From positions 4,786,501 through 4,850,500 of the forward strand of contig JAURUC010000001.1 in assembly GCA_030803735.1 (NCBI GenBank): a stretch of 64,000 bases of DNA. The letters are read 5' to 3'. A model generated the notes under the pieces. It was not told the origin of the DNA and searched no databases. It worked only from the letters and a program-made list of their open reading frames with translations. This stretch comes from Actinopolyspora lacussalsi (GTDB taxonomy: Bacteria; Actinomycetota; Actinomycetes; Mycobacteriales; Pseudonocardiaceae). Position numbers and translations under genes: made by a program. Each line of letters opens with the position of its first letter. Positions within the stretch are counted from its first letter, which is position 1. This document shows positions 1 through 9,994 of this stretch, piece by piece.

Positions 1-1
1 C

Positions 2-1549
2 AAGGGTGAGATCCTCTCCTCTTACCTGAACGTGGTGCCGTTCGGCAACCAGACGTTCGGTGTGGGAGCCGCCGCCCAGACCTACTTCGGCATCGGCCCG
101 GACCAGTTGAACATTCAGCAGGCCGCGCTGCTGGCCGCGATCGTCAACGCCCCCGGCGCGCTCAACCCGAACAGCAACCCGGACGCGGCGCGGGAGCGGC
201 GCAACGAGGTCATCGATCGGATGGCCGAGCCGAACAACAACTTCCGGATCACCAAGGAGGACGCCGAGCGTGCCAAGCAGCAGCCGCTCGGGGTGCTCTC
301 CCCGCTGGGCCGGCCGCCGAGCAGCTGCGTGAGCGCGGGCGGCAGCGCCACCAACGGATTCTTCTGCTCCTACCTGCGGGACTACCTCAACGAGGCCGGT
401 TTCAGTGACAAGGAGCTGGAGAACGGCGGCTACACCATCCACACCACGATGGATCCCGAGGCCACCAAGTCGGCCAAGAAGGCGGCCGAGGCGCAGGTGC
501 CCAAGAACTCCGACAACATCGCCAACCCGATGGCGATCGTGGAACCGGGCCAGAACAGCCACAAGGTCCGGGCGTTGGTCGCCAACCGCGACTACGGCAA
601 CGACGCCAGCAAGGGACAGACGGCCTACAACATCACCACCGAAGTGATTCCCCAAGGAGCCGGTTCGGTGTTCAAGATCTTCACCGCCGCCGCCGCGATC
701 CAGCAGGGGTGGAGCCCGAACGACACGATTCCGGTTCCGTCCGCTTACACGACGCACCAGTTCGGCCACGGGCAGCAGTGGACCGTGCACAACGCCGAGG
801 GCGTCTCCACCGGGAACAGAAGCCTGCGGGACGCGCTGGCCACCTCCCCGAACACCGGGTTCGTTTGGTTGCTGGAACGGGTCGGGCTGAACAACGCCGT
901 GGACATGGCAGAGAAACTGGGGCTGCGCCACAGTCTCAGTCGGATGGTGGATGCCGACGGTGACTCCGACACGGACGAGAAGATCTCCAAGGCGAAGGAC
1001 ATCAAGCAGAGCAGGCAGGGCTCGTTCACGCTCGGTGTCACACCGGTGAGCGTGCTGGAGCTGTCCAACGTCATGGCCACCATCGCCAGCGACGGCAAGT
1101 GGTGCCCGCCCACTCCGGTGGAGTCGATCACCGACCGCGACGGCAACCCGGTCCAGGTCAACGAGGAGTCCTGTTCACAGGTGGTCGCGCCGCGCACCGC
1201 GCACGGACTGGCGCAGGGGCTGGCCGACGACCACAAGGCGGGCGGTACCTCGCACGCCGCCGCCGAGTCCGCGGGCTGGACCAGGCCGCTGATGGCCAAG
1301 ACGGGAACCACGCAGTACTACCAGTCCGCCGTGCTGGTCGGTGCCACTCCGCAGATGGCGGGCGCCGTGATGACCTACACCGACGGCCCGCCCTACGAGG
1401 GCATCTGCGTCAACGGCAGTGCGGCGCCTTACCAGTGCAGCAACACGGGCGGGAACCTCTTCGGTGGCACCATTCCGGCGCGGACGTTCTATCCGGCCAT
1501 GAACACGGTGCACGAGGGTCTTCCGGTCAAGCAGCTGCCCGAGTTCTGA
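2..1549 (+). CDS. Class A penicillin-binding protein, C-terminal part (5' truncated)
   Basis: Bifunctional peptidoglycan synthase that polymerises glycan strands and cross-links stem peptides outside the membrane. The reading frame is open from base 2, so the start lies before the window; 515 residues are visible. The first codons read KGEILSSYLNVVPFG, the end of the GT51 glycosyltransferase domain. The transpeptidase domain follows with its three motifs in order: SVFK (nucleophile serine), SPN and KTGTT. There is no PASTA domain at the C-terminus. A strong hairpin follows the stop codon. The paralogue (PonA type) cannot be decided from this fragment. Confidence 0.93.
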   Translation, partial: KGEILSSYLNVVPFGNQTFGVGAAAQTYFGIGPDQLNIQQAALLAAIVNAPGALNPNSNPDAARERRNEVIDRMAEPNNNFRITKEDAERAKQQPLGVLSPLGRPPSSCVSAGGSATNGFFCSYLRDYLNEAGFSDKELENGGYTIHTTMDPEATKSAKKAAEAQVPKNSDNIANPMAIVEPGQNSHKVRALVANRDYGNDASKGQTAYNITTEVIPQGAGSVFKIFTAAAAIQQGWSPNDTIPVPSAYTTHQFGHGQQWTVHNAEGVSTGNRSLRDALATSPNTGFVWLLERVGLNNAVDMAEKLGLRHSLSRMVDADGDSDTDEKISKAKDIKQSRQGSFTLGVTPVSVLELSNVMATIASDGKWCPPTPVESITDRDGNPVQVNEESCSQVVAPRTAHGLAQGLADDHKAGGTSHAAAESAGWTRPLMAKTGTTQYYQSAVLVGATPQMAGAVMTYTDGPPYEGICVNGSAAPYQCSNTGGNLFGGTIPARTFYPAMNTVHEGLPVKQLPEF

Positions 1550-1557
1550 GACGTACG

Positions 1558-1600
1558 ACGGCCCGGCCGGCGTCCCCCAGATGGCCGGCCGGGCCGTTTT
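1558..1600 (+). terminator. Rho-independent terminator after the PBP gene
   Basis: A perfect 14-bp stem (1558-1571 with 1584-1597) encloses a 12-base loop and is followed by TTTT. It starts nine bases after the PBP stop codon. The convergent CPBP gene ends about 85 bases further on, so it may act in both directions. Confidence 0.85.
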
Positions 1601-1684
1601 CGTTCGGTGTGTTCGGCCCACAGTGGCACCGCCTCGAACGGGGGCACGGCCGGTGGCCCCCGTTCCCCGGCGGCACGCGGGAGA

Positions 1685-2647
1685 TCAGCGGTGGTGGAAC
1701 CGGGAGACGCCGCTGGTGAGGCCCTCCTCTTCCACCTGTTGCCGTGAGATGTGTACCGGCAGCCGGTGCAGCGCCACCAGCAGCAGGATCAGCAACCCCA
1801 GCACGATCCAGCCGGTCCAGCCGAGCAGACCCACCGAGACGTTGGAGAACGTCTCCTCCGGTGCGTTGAACACGGCGGGGAGCACGGCCGCGGCGTTGAG
1901 GAAACCGTGCGCGACCACGGCGGGCCACACACTGCGCGAGGCCAGCCTGAGCCAGCCGAGCAGCGCGCTGACCAGCACGCAGAAAATGATCATCATGATG
2001 AAGGCGGCCACTACGGGCACGGTCGGGTAGTTGTACCCCAGCACCAGCAGCGGAGCGTGCCAGAGCCCCCACAGCACTCCGGTGATCAGGAAAGCGGCGG
2101 GTTGGCCCAGCGGCAGCAGGGCCGGGGTGAGGTAACCCCGCCAGCCCCATTCCTCACCGGCGGCGGGAATCACGTTCAGCCAGCCGAACACGAACACGTG
2201 CAACACCAGCAGCAGGCCCCCCATGAACGCGGAGTCCGGGGCCTGGTCGGTCAGCGCGAAGCGGAGCTGTCCCGGCAGCCCGGCGAAGTCGAACCAGTGC
2301 GCGTCGTAGACGGTCAGCGCCCAGCCGACCAACAGCGCCAGCAGCATCGCCACCGGCGCACCGATCCAGCCGAGCAGCCCGTAGCGCCACCAGCCGCGTA
2401 TCCCGCTGGGATGGGTCACACCGGTCTCGCGGAGCATTCGGCCTCGCGGGCTGATCCAGCGGTTCGTCACGAACGTCGCCACGGCGGGCATGAACATCAT
2501 CGCGATCAGCAACGGGGGGTACCAGCCCCAGGACAGACCCTGGCCGGAAAGCCACAGCGGCAGGGTCAGCAACCATGCCGGTATGTAGGCGATCAGCACG
2601 AAGCCGACCACCCCGCGAACGTCCACTCGGTCGTACTCGGAGCTCAT
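1685..2647 (-). CDS. CPBP family intramembrane glutamic metalloprotease
   Basis: Multi-pass membrane protein of the CPBP (CAAX prenyl protease 2/Rce1, bacteriocin-processing) family, 320 residues. It carries the family motifs EEWGWRGYL (EExxxR), a downstream HAPLL histidine and HGFLNA near the end. I chose the ATG at 2647, which begins MSSEYDRVDV just before the first membrane segment; upstream in-frame starts would add an Arg-rich stretch with no protein character. It converges on the PBP gene. Such proteins in actinobacteria have varied or unknown substrates, so no substrate is assigned. Confidence 0.85.
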   Translation of the reverse strand: MSSEYDRVDVRGVVGFVLIAYIPAWLLTLPLWLSGQGLSWGWYPPLLIAMMFMPAVATFVTNRWISPRGRMLRETGVTHPSGIRGWWRYGLLGWIGAPVAMLLALLVGWALTVYDAHWFDFAGLPGQLRFALTDQAPDSAFMGGLLLVLHVFVFGWLNVIPAAGEEWGWRGYLTPALLPLGQPAAFLITGVLWGLWHAPLLVLGYNYPTVPVVAAFIMMIIFCVLVSALLGWLRLASRSVWPAVVAHGFLNAAAVLPAVFNAPEETFSNVSVGLLGWTGWIVLGLLILLLVALHRLPVHISRQQVEEEGLTSGVSRFHHR

Positions 2648-2793
2648 CCCGGTAATTCTGCCAACCCGAGTCCCACACATACAGCGGGTGATCGCCGACA
2701 TTCGCCACGGAAATCGCACATCCCGGGTTCCGCGGGGCCGATCGGCGGAACCTCGCACCGTTCCGGTGGTCCGGAGTTCCGGCCGAACACGCA

Positions 2794-2834
2794 CGGGTCG
2801 CCCCGGGCTCCGTGAACCCCGGGGCGACCCGTTT
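2794..2834. terminator. Hairpin terminator downstream of metE
   Basis: A perfect 14-bp GC-rich stem (2794-2807 with 2818-2831) lies about 90 bases past the metE stop on the minus strand and upstream of the CPBP gene. The only T-tract (TTT) is on the plus-strand side. It probably ends metE transcription. Confidence 0.6.
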
Positions 2835-2923
2835 CACGCCGTGCGCGTGTCGTTCCCGCGCGGGAACTCATGGCTGGTGAACGCGCACGACGCGAGTCCG
2901 ACGATCCGAACCGTCGGGTGCGT

Positions 2924-5215
2924 TCAGCTCCGCGACGAGCCGCGCACCCGCTCGGTCGCGACACGCATGTTCTCCAGGGCGGTCCGCACCTCCTCGTAAC
3001 CACGGGTCTTGAGCCCGCAGTCGGGGTTGACCCACAGCCGCTCGGCGGGCACCGCCTCCAGGGCCGCGCCGAGCAGCTTCTCGATCTCGTCGGAATCCGG
3101 CACACGTGGTGAGTGGATGTCGTAGACACCCGGACCGACGCCTCTGGCGAACCCGACCTCGTTGAGGTCGTCCAGCACCTCCATGCGGGAACGAGCGGCC
3201 TCCAAGCTCGTCACGTCCGCGTCGAGGTCCACGATCGCGTTGATGACCTCGCCGAACTCGGAGTAGCACAGGTGGGTGTGGATCTGCGTGGCGTCGGTGA
3301 CGCCCGCCGTGGCCAGTCGGAACGAGCGCACCGCCCACTCCAGGTACTGCCCGTGCCGTTCGGAACGCAGCGGTAGCAGCTCGCGCAGTGCGGGCTCGTC
3401 GACCTGCACCACGCCGATACCGGCCGATTCGAGGTCGCTCACCTCGTCCCGGATCGCCAGCGCCACCTGGTTGGCCGTGTCCCCGAGCGGCTGGTCGTCC
3501 CGGACGAAGGACCAGGCCAGGATGGTGACCGGGCCGGTGAGCATGCCCTTGACCGGCTTGTTGGTCATGCTCTGGGCCTTCTTGGCCCACTCGACGGTGA
3601 TGGGATCGGGCCGCGAGACGTCGCCGAACAGGATCGGCGGGCGCACGCAGCGCGAGCCGTAGGACTGCACCCAGCCGTTCAGCGTGCTCACGAAGCCGTT
3701 CATGTACTCCGAGAAGTACTGCACCATGTCGTTGCGCTCGGGTTCGCCGTGCACGAGCACGTCGAGGCCGAGCTCTTCCTGCATGGTGATCACGCGCTGG
3801 ATCTCGTCGACCATCCTGGTGTTGTAGGTGGCCTCGTCGATCTTGCCGTCCCGGAGCTGGGCGCGCGCCTTGCGCACGTCCGTGGTTTGCGGGAACGAGC
3901 CGATCGTCGTGGTCGGCAGCGGCGGAAGTCCCAGTGCCCGCTGCTGATCCGCACGCCGCTTGGTGTACTCACCGCGATCCGCGTCCTGCGGGCGCAGTTT
4001 CGAGATGCGATCACGCACCGCCTTGTCGTGCAGCCTGGCCGCGTTCCGCCGGTCCTCGATCGGAGCGCGGGCCCTGTCCAACTGGTCGCGTACCGCCTCG
4101 CGTCCCTCGTGCAGGGCGCGGTCGAGCAGCACGACCTCCTCGACCTTCTGCCGCGCGAACGCCAGCCAGGACTTGACCTGCGGGTCGATGTCCCGCTCGG
4201 CCTCGACGTCGTAGGGCACGTGCAGCAGCGAGCACGAGGTGCCCACCGAGACCTCACCGGCGAGACCGAGCAGCGTCGCCGCCTTGGACAGCGCGTCGTC
4301 GAGGTCGGTCCGCCAGATGTTGCGGCCCTCCACCAGACCGGCCACCAGTGTCTTGTTCCGCAGGCCGGTCAGTCCGGACAGCACCTCCATCGTGGTCGAG
4401 CCCGCCACGAGATCGACCCCGACCGCCTCGATCGGCGAGGAGGCCAGCACGCCGAGGGCCTCGCCCGGATCGCCGAAGTAGGTGGGCACGAACAGTTTCG
4501 GCCGTGCGGTGAGCTCACCGAGCCTGCGGTAGGCGCCGCGCAGCTTCTCGAGTTCCGCCGGCTCGCGGTCGGCCGCGAACGCGGGCTCGTCCAGCTGCAC
4601 CCACTCCGCACCGGCGCGGTGGAGTTCCCGCAACAGCTCGGCGTAAACCTCCAGCAGGTCGTCCAACCGGTGCAGCGGCGCGAAGGAGGACGGTGCCCCC
4701 TCGGCGCTCTTGGACAGCAGCAGGAAGGTCAGCGGCCCCACCAGCACGGGGCGGGTGGTTATCCCGAGTTCCCGCGCCTCCTGGAACCGCTCCACGGGGG
4801 TGCGGTCGGCGAGGCCGAACCCGGTGTCCGGACCGATCTCGGGAACGAGGTAGTGGTAGTTGGTGTCGAACCACTTCGTCATCTCCAGCGGCGGGGTGGA
4901 TTCCACACCGCGTGCCATGGCGAAGTAGGTGTCCAACGGGTCCAGCCTCAGCTCGCGGTAGCGCTCCGGTACGGCACCGAAGGTCACCGCGGTGTCCAGG
5001 ATCTGGTCGTAATAGGAGAACGTGTTGCTGGGAACGGATTCCAGACCCGCCTCGTGCAGTTCCCGCCAGCTCTGGGCACGCAGCGTGCGGGCGGTTTCGC
5101 GCAGTTGTTCCTTACCGCTCCTGCCCGCCCAGTAGCTCTCCAGGGCCCGCTTGAGTTCCCGCTGCGGGCCGATGCGGGGGTATCCGAGTACGGTGGATCC
5201 GATTTCGCTGGTCAA
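2924..5215 (-). CDS. metE: Cobalamin-independent methionine synthase
   Basis: 5-methyltetrahydropteroyltriglutamate-homocysteine methyltransferase, the last step of methionine synthesis without B12. The 763 residues match the usual 755-770. The N-terminal barrel opens [15 protein letters not shown]. The C-terminal catalytic barrel holds the zinc ligands, seen in [12 protein letters not shown] (near residue 647) and NPDCGLKTR close to the end, plus the VHGEPERND motif. The start is the TTG at 5215, preceded by AGGAGAG; the longer in-frame ORF to 5395 is untranslated leader. The gene stands alone behind a cobalamin riboswitch, so it should be expressed when B12 is scarce and an alternative MetH or supplied B12 is unavailable. 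Confidence 0.97.
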   Translation of the reverse strand: MTSEIGSTVLGYPRIGPQRELKRALESYWAGRSGKEQLRETARTLRAQSWRELHEAGLESVPSNTFSYYDQILDTAVTFGAVPERYRELRLDPLDTYFAMARGVESTPPLEMTKWFDTNYHYLVPEIGPDTGFGLADRTPVERFQEARELGITTRPVLVGPLTFLLLSKSAEGAPSSFAPLHRLDDLLEVYAELLRELHRAGAEWVQLDEPAFAADREPAELEKLRGAYRRLGELTARPKLFVPTYFGDPGEALGVLASSPIEAVGVDLVAGSTTMEVLSGLTGLRNKTLVAGLVEGRNIWRTDLDDALSKAATLLGLAGEVSVGTSCSLLHVPYDVEAERDIDPQVKSWLAFARQKVEEVVLLDRALHEGREAVRDQLDRARAPIEDRRNAARLHDKAVRDRISKLRPQDADRGEYTKRRADQQRALGLPPLPTTTIGSFPQTTDVRKARAQLRDGKIDEATYNTRMVDEIQRVITMQEELGLDVLVHGEPERNDMVQYFSEYMNGFVSTLNGWVQSYGSRCVRPPILFGDVSRPDPITVEWAKKAQSMTNKPVKGMLTGPVTILAWSFVRDDQPLGDTANQVALAIRDEVSDLESAGIGVVQVDEPALRELLPLRSERHGQYLEWAVRSFRLATAGVTDATQIHTHLCYSEFGEVINAIVDLDADVTSLEAARSRMEVLDDLNEVGFARGVGPGVYDIHSPRVPDSDEIEKLLGAALEAVPAERLWVNPDCGLKTRGYEEVRTALENMRVATERVRGSSRS

Positions 5216-5344
5216 AGCTCTCTCCTCGCGAGCTCGACGACATGGTCGACCGAGCACCTCGAGGAATGGGGCACACGTGTCCACGGTCGCGTGGGAGCTC
5301 GCGACGTGACCGCCCTGCCGACCTTCCCTCGAGGTCCCGGACTC

Positions 5345-5364
5345 GCGCACCGCTCGCGGTGCGC
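5345..5364 (-). promoter_or_regulatory. Hairpin between the cobalamin riboswitch and metE
   Basis: A perfect 8-bp stem (5345-5352 with 5357-5364) with a 4-base loop lies directly 3' of the riboswitch core. It has no U-tract, so it may be part of the expression platform rather than a simple terminator. About 130 bases separate it from the metE start. Confidence 0.45.
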
Positions 5365-5596
5365 ACCGACGGCAGGTCTTCGGACTCGCGGGCACCGCCG
5401 GCTGTAGCCGGTTCTCCTACTGGTCGTCGGCTTCCCGGACCCCGGGTCCAGTGCCGTGTTCCGCTCGCGATCCCGGGCAGGGAGCGCGGCGGTGACGACG
5501 TTCGTTCCCACTCACCGCTGCGGGGCAGTTCCGGATTCGCACCGGATTCCCTCTTGCCTCAGCGACGAGGCCTGTGCCCTCGCCACTGAACCATCG
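5365..5596 (-). promoter_or_regulatory. Cobalamin (B12) riboswitch controlling metE
   Basis: Read on the minus strand, the leader contains the B12-box core (GGAATCCGGTGCGAATCCGG, then ACTGCCCCGC and GGTGA) at about 5513-5552. Near its 3' end is the conserved AGTCCGAAGACCTGCC at 5371-5386. These are the most conserved blocks of the AdoCbl riboswitch. It precedes metE in the correct orientation, so bound cobalamin should switch metE off. The boundaries are approximate. Confidence 0.95.
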
Positions 5597-5771
5597 GCGC
5601 TCGTATGGTTGCGTGCCCTGCCCGGTTTGGCAAGCCCCGCCCCTCTTTCACGGCGGTTGATGGGCACGTTCGTACCGTCGCTCGGCTGCCGTTTCGCCGT
5701 TCGGTGTATCAGCGGTCACACCGCGTTCCGGTGCGTGGCGAACTTGCCAACGACGGTGGTCGCGCGAAAGT

Positions 5772-7133
5772 ATGTGGTACATGGCCGGTGAACTGCTGCC
5801 CGCGACCCGACGTGCACTGCTGCGCCGACTGGCACTGGAGCAGTCGGGGAACCGTGTTCCCTCGATCATCGCCGGATTGGTGCGCGACGGTGAGACGATC
5901 TGGGTGGATTCCCGCGGGTGGGTGGGCGATCGACGGCCCGATTCCGATACGCAGTACCGCATCGGGTCCATCACCAAGACCTTCGTGGCTGTGTTGGTGC
6001 TGCGGCTGCGTGACGAGGGACTGCTGTCGTTGTCCGACCGGTTCGGCGACCACGTGCCGGGCACGGCCGTCGACGACCGGCAGATCTGGCAGTTGCTCGC
6101 GCACAGCAGTGGGCTGAGCTCCGAGCCGGCCGGTCAGTGGTGGGAGCGGACCAAGGGTGAGGCCGCCGAGGACTTCCTCGCGGGTGTGGACAGCGACCAG
6201 CTGCGTCCCGAACCGCAGCACGTGTTCCACTACTCCAACACCGCTTTCGGGCTGTTGGGGCAGTTGATCGAGCGCGTACGCGGCAAGGACTTCACGACGG
6301 TGCTGCACGAGGAGATCCTGGAACCGCTCGGGATGCGCCGCACCACGGAGAGCCCCGTCCCGCCGTACGCGCCGGGGCTGGCGGTGCACCCCTGGGCCGA
6401 CGTGCTGCAACCCGAACCGTTCGAGGACGCGGTCGCGATGGCTCCGGCCGGTCAGCTCTGGTCCACGGTGGACGACATGCTCCGCTGGTTGCGTTTCCTG
6501 GCCGGTGAGACGGGGGAGGTGCTGCACCCCGACACGCTCGACGAGATGCGCAAACCGGCCAGTGTGGACGACGGGCCGCAGTGGACCAGGGGAGCCGGGC
6601 TGGGGCTGCAACTGGCACGGCACAACGGGCGTGCGCTCGTCGGGCACAGTGGTTCCATGCCGGGCTTTCTGGCCAACATGCTGGCCGAGCCCGCCGAGTC
6701 CACCGGTGTGATCTTTCTCGCCAACACCACGGCGGGGGCGAACGGCGCGCTCGCGGTGGATCTGCTCGAGATCCTCGCCGAGCACGAACCCCGTATCCCT
6801 CCGGAGTGGGTTCCCGAGGGAGGGGTGTCCGAGGAGCTGCTGGAACTGACCGGGTTGTGGTACTGGGGTCCGGTGCCCCAACTGCTCCGGGTGCTGCCCG
6901 ACGGCATGCTCGATCTCTCGGCGTGGCAGGGTCCGGGGCGGCAGTCACGTTTCCGGCCGGACGGACCGGACGACTGGATCGGGCTGGACGGGTACCACCG
7001 AGGTGAGCGGCTGCGCGTCGTCCGGGCCGTTGACGGGTCCGTCACACATCTGGATCTCAACACCTTCGTCTTCACCAGAAGGCCCTACGACCCCTCGGCA
7101 CCCGTTCCGGGTGGGACGCTGCCCTGGGAGTGA
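5772..7133 (+). CDS. Serine hydrolase, class C beta-lactamase/DD-peptidase fold
   Basis: 453-residue protein of the beta-lactamase-related (PF00144) family. It has the SxxK motif as SITK (near residue 71), the YxN motif as YSN (near 156) and a late HSG motif in GHSGSMPG. No clear signal peptide is present, so it is probably cytoplasmic. Members include esterases, peptidases and D-aminopeptidases; the substrate cannot be told. A second in-frame ATG at 5781 is an alternative start. It is a single gene with its own terminator downstream, divergent from metE. Confidence 0.85.
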   Translation: MWYMAGELLPATRRALLRRLALEQSGNRVPSIIAGLVRDGETIWVDSRGWVGDRRPDSDTQYRIGSITKTFVAVLVLRLRDEGLLSLSDRFGDHVPGTAVDDRQIWQLLAHSSGLSSEPAGQWWERTKGEAAEDFLAGVDSDQLRPEPQHVFHYSNTAFGLLGQLIERVRGKDFTTVLHEEILEPLGMRRTTESPVPPYAPGLAVHPWADVLQPEPFEDAVAMAPAGQLWSTVDDMLRWLRFLAGETGEVLHPDTLDEMRKPASVDDGPQWTRGAGLGLQLARHNGRALVGHSGSMPGFLANMLAEPAESTGVIFLANTTAGANGALAVDLLEILAEHEPRIPPEWVPEGGVSEELLELTGLWYWGPVPQLLRVLPDGMLDLSAWQGPGRQSRFRPDGPDDWIGLDGYHRGERLRVVRAVDGSVTHLDLNTFVFTRRPYDPSAPVPGGTLPWE

Positions 7134-7252
7134 GACTCCGGTGCGAGTCCGCGCGGAACCTCGTCACTCCCCGAGCGGAGGTAAGCAGCCGCCGCGTCGG
7201 GACACGAGCCGACGGGTGACCGTGCCTCGGCGGAACCCGGTACCCGAGAGCC

Positions 7253-7289
7253 CCACCCCCGGGGCGCCGTCCCGGTTTCCCGGGGGTGG
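7253..7289 (+). terminator. Hairpin terminator after the serine hydrolase
   Basis: A perfect 11-bp stem (7253-7263 with 7279-7289) with a 15-base loop, about 120 bases past the serine-hydrolase stop. No long T-tract follows. The rest of 7134-7559 shows nothing further that I can support. Confidence 0.55.
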
Positions 7290-7559
7290 ATCGTTGTCGG
7301 AAGCGGTTGCCCGGCATCCGGCGGTGGGTGGTTCGGGCCGTGGGGGACCACTCCGTGAAACGTCGATTCCCGGTGTGCCGGACCGTGCGCCGTCTCAAGC
7401 GGACGAGCGACGCTCTGTGAGCGCTCTCGAAAGAACTCCGTGCTCGCGGGTGTCCGCTGTGCACAAAGTGTTTCGTCGGCTTTCTGCGGTGCTGCCGTGC
7501 TCGTCGGACGATTGGCGCTGGGTACTCCGTTCGAGGGAGAACCTGCCGTCTCGCATGTG

Positions 7560-7614
7560 TTGACCGTCACTCGATCGTGTCGTACGTTGTCGAACAACGT
7601 TCGGTATTCCGGAC
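7560..7614 (+). promoter_or_regulatory. Promoter and putative IclR operator of the SSS symporter gene
   Basis: A promoter TTGACC (7560-7565), 17-base spacer, TACGTT (7583-7588) is followed at once by CGAACAACGTTCGGTATTCC (from 7591). The block includes the inverted repeat CGAAC-AAC-GTTCG and overlaps ACGTTGT-CGA-ACAACGT. Nearly the same promoter-plus-block precedes the catabolic operon at 10931-10990, with the IclR gene between them. This implies common control; the binding protein is inferred. Confidence 0.65.
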
Positions 7615-7661
7615 ATGCGATTGGAGAGCCAACTCGCGGACGGCGACAGGATCGGACGACA

Positions 7662-9329
7662 ATGCACACTCTGGCCGATGGGCTACGGCTGTCCATGAAC
7701 TGGATGGACAGTCTCATTCTTGTCATTTACTTCGTGGTCGTGCTAGGTATCGCGTTCGCCGCGAAACGAAGCGTCCACTCCACGCTCGACTTCTTTCTGT
7801 CCGGGCGTTCACTACCCGCGTGGGTGACGGGACTGGCGTTCGTCTCGGCGAATCTGGGAGCCACCGAGATTCTCGGCATGGCCGCCAACGGCGCGCAGTA
7901 CGGCGCCTACACCGTGCACTGGTATCTGATCGGCGCGATTCCGGCCATGGTTTTCCTCGGCCTGGTCATGATGCCGTTCTACTACAACTCGAAGGTGCGC
8001 AGTGTTCCCGAATTCCTGCTGCGGCGGTTCAGCAGTTCCTCGCACCTGTTGAGCGCGGTCATATTCGCGGTGGCCTCGGTTCTGATAGCCGGTGTGAATC
8101 TCTACGCGCTGGCCATCGTGCTGCAGGCGCTGCTCGGCTGGCCGATCCCGCTGTCCATCGTCATAGCTGGTGTGTTCGTGCTGATCTACATCACCGTCGG
8201 TGGACTCACCTCGGCCATCTACAACGAGGTGCTGCAGTTCTTCGTCATCGTGGCGGCGCTGGTGCCGCTCACCGTGCTCGGGCTGATCAGGGTCGGCGGT
8301 GTCAGCGGTGTCATCGACAAGGTGACCGCCTCCGAGGGAGCGCAGTTCCTGAGCGCCTGGGGCGGCACCGGATTCGGGCAGGACAACCCGCTCGGGGCCA
8401 ACTGGCTCACCATCTCGCTCGGCCTCGGCTTCGCTATCTCCTTCGGGTACTGGACCACCAACTTCGCGGAGGTGCAGCGTTCCCTGTCCGCCAAGAACCT
8501 CTCGGCGGCCCGGCGTACTCCGCTGATCGCGGCGTTCCCCAAGATGTTCATCCCGCTGGTCGTGGTGCTGCCCGGTCTGATCGCGTTGATCATGCAGCCC
8601 AACATCGGGCAACCAGGCAGCCAGTACGACTACAACTCGGCGATTCCGCTGCTCATGGCGGAATTGTTGCCGAACGGCGTGCTGGGGCTGGCGGTCACGG
8701 GTCTGATGGCCTCGTTCATGGCCGGTATGGCAGCCAACGTCTCCAGTTTCAACACCGTGTTCACCGCGGATATCTGGGAGCCGTACATAAAACCGAACAT
8801 GCCGGATTCGCACTACCTCACGGTCGGCCGTGTCATCACCGCCATCGGTGTGGTGGTCGGTATCGGAACGGCGTTCATCGCGGCTTCCTTCAGCAACATC
8901 ATGAACTACATGCAGACGTTGTTCTCGTTCTTCAACGTCCCGTTGTTCGCCACGTTCATTCTGGCGTTGTTCTGGAAACGCATGACCGCCAAGGCGGGGT
9001 TCTGGGGATTGCTGCTCGGCACTCTCGCGCCGATCGCGTTCTACAGCATGTACCGGGCCGGAATAGTGGACATGGACAGCGCGCAGGGCGTGAACATGAT
9101 CGCGGCCATCATCGCGCTCGTGACCGACCTCGTGGTCAGTGTCCCGATCGCGCTGGCGACGACACCGAAGCCGGAGGCCGAACTCGTGGGCCTGGTCTAC
9201 ACCCGGGCGGATGCCACGGACTCCGGAGAGATGCAGCGGGGCGACGACGCCTGGTACCGCAAACCGGCCCTGCTCGGTTGGGGTGCGATCGTGCTCGCCG
9301 TGCTGTGCTACGTCCCCTTCTCCCTCTGA
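7662..9329 (+). CDS. Sodium/solute symporter (SSS family, SGLT-like)
   Basis: 555-residue integral membrane transporter with about 14 hydrophobic segments. The N-terminal part reads FFLSGRSLPAWVTGLAFVSAN and then GATEILGMAANGAQYG, typical of SGLT-type sugar symporters in the solute/sodium symporter family. The cargo is probably a sugar or sugar acid, because its promoter and operator match those of the adjacent sugar-acid operon. The start is the ATG at 7662 (MHTLADGL); an ATG at 7695 is an alternative, and the extended ORF from 7440 runs through the promoter. Repeat A1 begins 36 bases after the stop. Confidence 0.92.
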   Translation: MHTLADGLRLSMNWMDSLILVIYFVVVLGIAFAAKRSVHSTLDFFLSGRSLPAWVTGLAFVSANLGATEILGMAANGAQYGAYTVHWYLIGAIPAMVFLGLVMMPFYYNSKVRSVPEFLLRRFSSSSHLLSAVIFAVASVLIAGVNLYALAIVLQALLGWPIPLSIVIAGVFVLIYITVGGLTSAIYNEVLQFFVIVAALVPLTVLGLIRVGGVSGVIDKVTASEGAQFLSAWGGTGFGQDNPLGANWLTISLGLGFAISFGYWTTNFAEVQRSLSAKNLSAARRTPLIAAFPKMFIPLVVVLPGLIALIMQPNIGQPGSQYDYNSAIPLLMAELLPNGVLGLAVTGLMASFMAGMAANVSSFNTVFTADIWEPYIKPNMPDSHYLTVGRVITAIGVVVGIGTAFIAASFSNIMNYMQTLFSFFNVPLFATFILALFWKRMTAKAGFWGLLLGTLAPIAFYSMYRAGIVDMDSAQGVNMIAAIIALVTDLVVSVPIALATTPKPEAELVGLVYTRADATDSGEMQRGDDAWYRKPALLGWGAIVLAVLCYVPFSL

Positions 9330-9365
9330 CGGAAGTTCCCGGCCGGGTTACTTGGCGGTGCGGGT

Positions 9366-9468
9366 GGCGGAACCTCTCGCACGGCTCTCGCTCCGGGGAG
9401 GCCCGACATCGGGTAGGTACCTACACAACATCGGGCCTTCCTCGCGAGAGCCGCACGGGAGAACCCGC
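9366..9468 (+). repeat. Dispersed palindromic repeat A, copy A1
   Basis: A roughly 100-base imperfect palindrome. The left arm CGGCTCTCGC pairs with GCGAGAGCCG, inner GGCCCGA pairs with TCGGGCC, and the tip holds GTAGGTACCTAC. The outer arms also pair with a few mismatches. Closely similar copies are at 18195-18296 and 27635-27733 and a half copy at 39581-39635. It lies between the symporter and the small membrane protein gene. In 9484-9680 I see only a weak 69-codon ORF that I do not call. Confidence 0.9.
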
Positions 9469-9680
9469 TGCGGTGCCGACCGCGTGAGTGATGGGAGTTC
9501 GACCTGCGGGAGTGGTTGGAGTTCGGAGCCGTCGTGCCGTAGAAGATCGTCACATCCTGACCGGGGTGCAGATCGAGGAGTTCGACGAGGAGATGCTCTC
9601 GGGCCGAGAGGTGGTGTTCGTTGAGTCGGGGAGTCGTGGTTTTGGATCAAGAAGGACAGCAGGTTCGGTGGAGGTGAGCG

Positions 9681-9968
9681 ATGTCGGAGTCACGTGAACC
9701 GGGTAGCGAGCAGGCGGACGCCGCGCGGCGGGAGAGATCGGCGAAGCTGTTCGACGTGCGGACGGTCATAGGCGGCCTGTTCGTGGTCTACGGCCTGTTG
9801 GTCGGATCGGCCGGGCTGTTTCCCACCGAGGAGGGCTTGGACAAGGCCCAGGGGGTAAACATCAATCTCTGGACGGGACTGTCGATGTTGGTCCTGGGAG
9901 CGCTTTTCCTGCTGTGGGTGCGGTTGCGTCCGCTGGAAACCCCCACGCGGGGCGACGAGGGCGACTGA
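9681..9968 (+). CDS. Small two-helix membrane protein next to the SSS symporter
   Basis: 95-residue protein with two hydrophobic segments: about residues 29-47 (VIGGLFVVYGLLVGSAGLF) and 63-80 (WTGLSMLVLGALFLLWVRL). A charged N-terminus and an acidic C-terminus flank them. The ATG has a good GGAGGTGAG site. I recognise no named family. Its position downstream of the symporter suggests it is an accessory subunit or at least co-transcribed, but about 350 bases and repeat A1 lie between them. Confidence 0.75.
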   Translation: MSESREPGSEQADAARRERSAKLFDVRTVIGGLFVVYGLLVGSAGLFPTEEGLDKAQGVNINLWTGLSMLVLGALFLLWVRLRPLETPTRGDEGD

Positions 9969-9994
9969 TCGGGTTTACGTCGCGCGAACCCGCC

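Noticed and set aside
3749..5407. Long plus-strand ORF (552 codons) opposite metE
   Set aside because: It is the GC-rich antisense shadow of a clear metE, has no recognisable domain and runs through the riboswitch.
9488..9697. 69-codon plus-strand ORF between repeat A1 and the small membrane protein gene
   Set aside because: No good ribosome site and no known family, and it overlaps the start of the better-supported gene. It could be a remnant, but the evidence is too thin.
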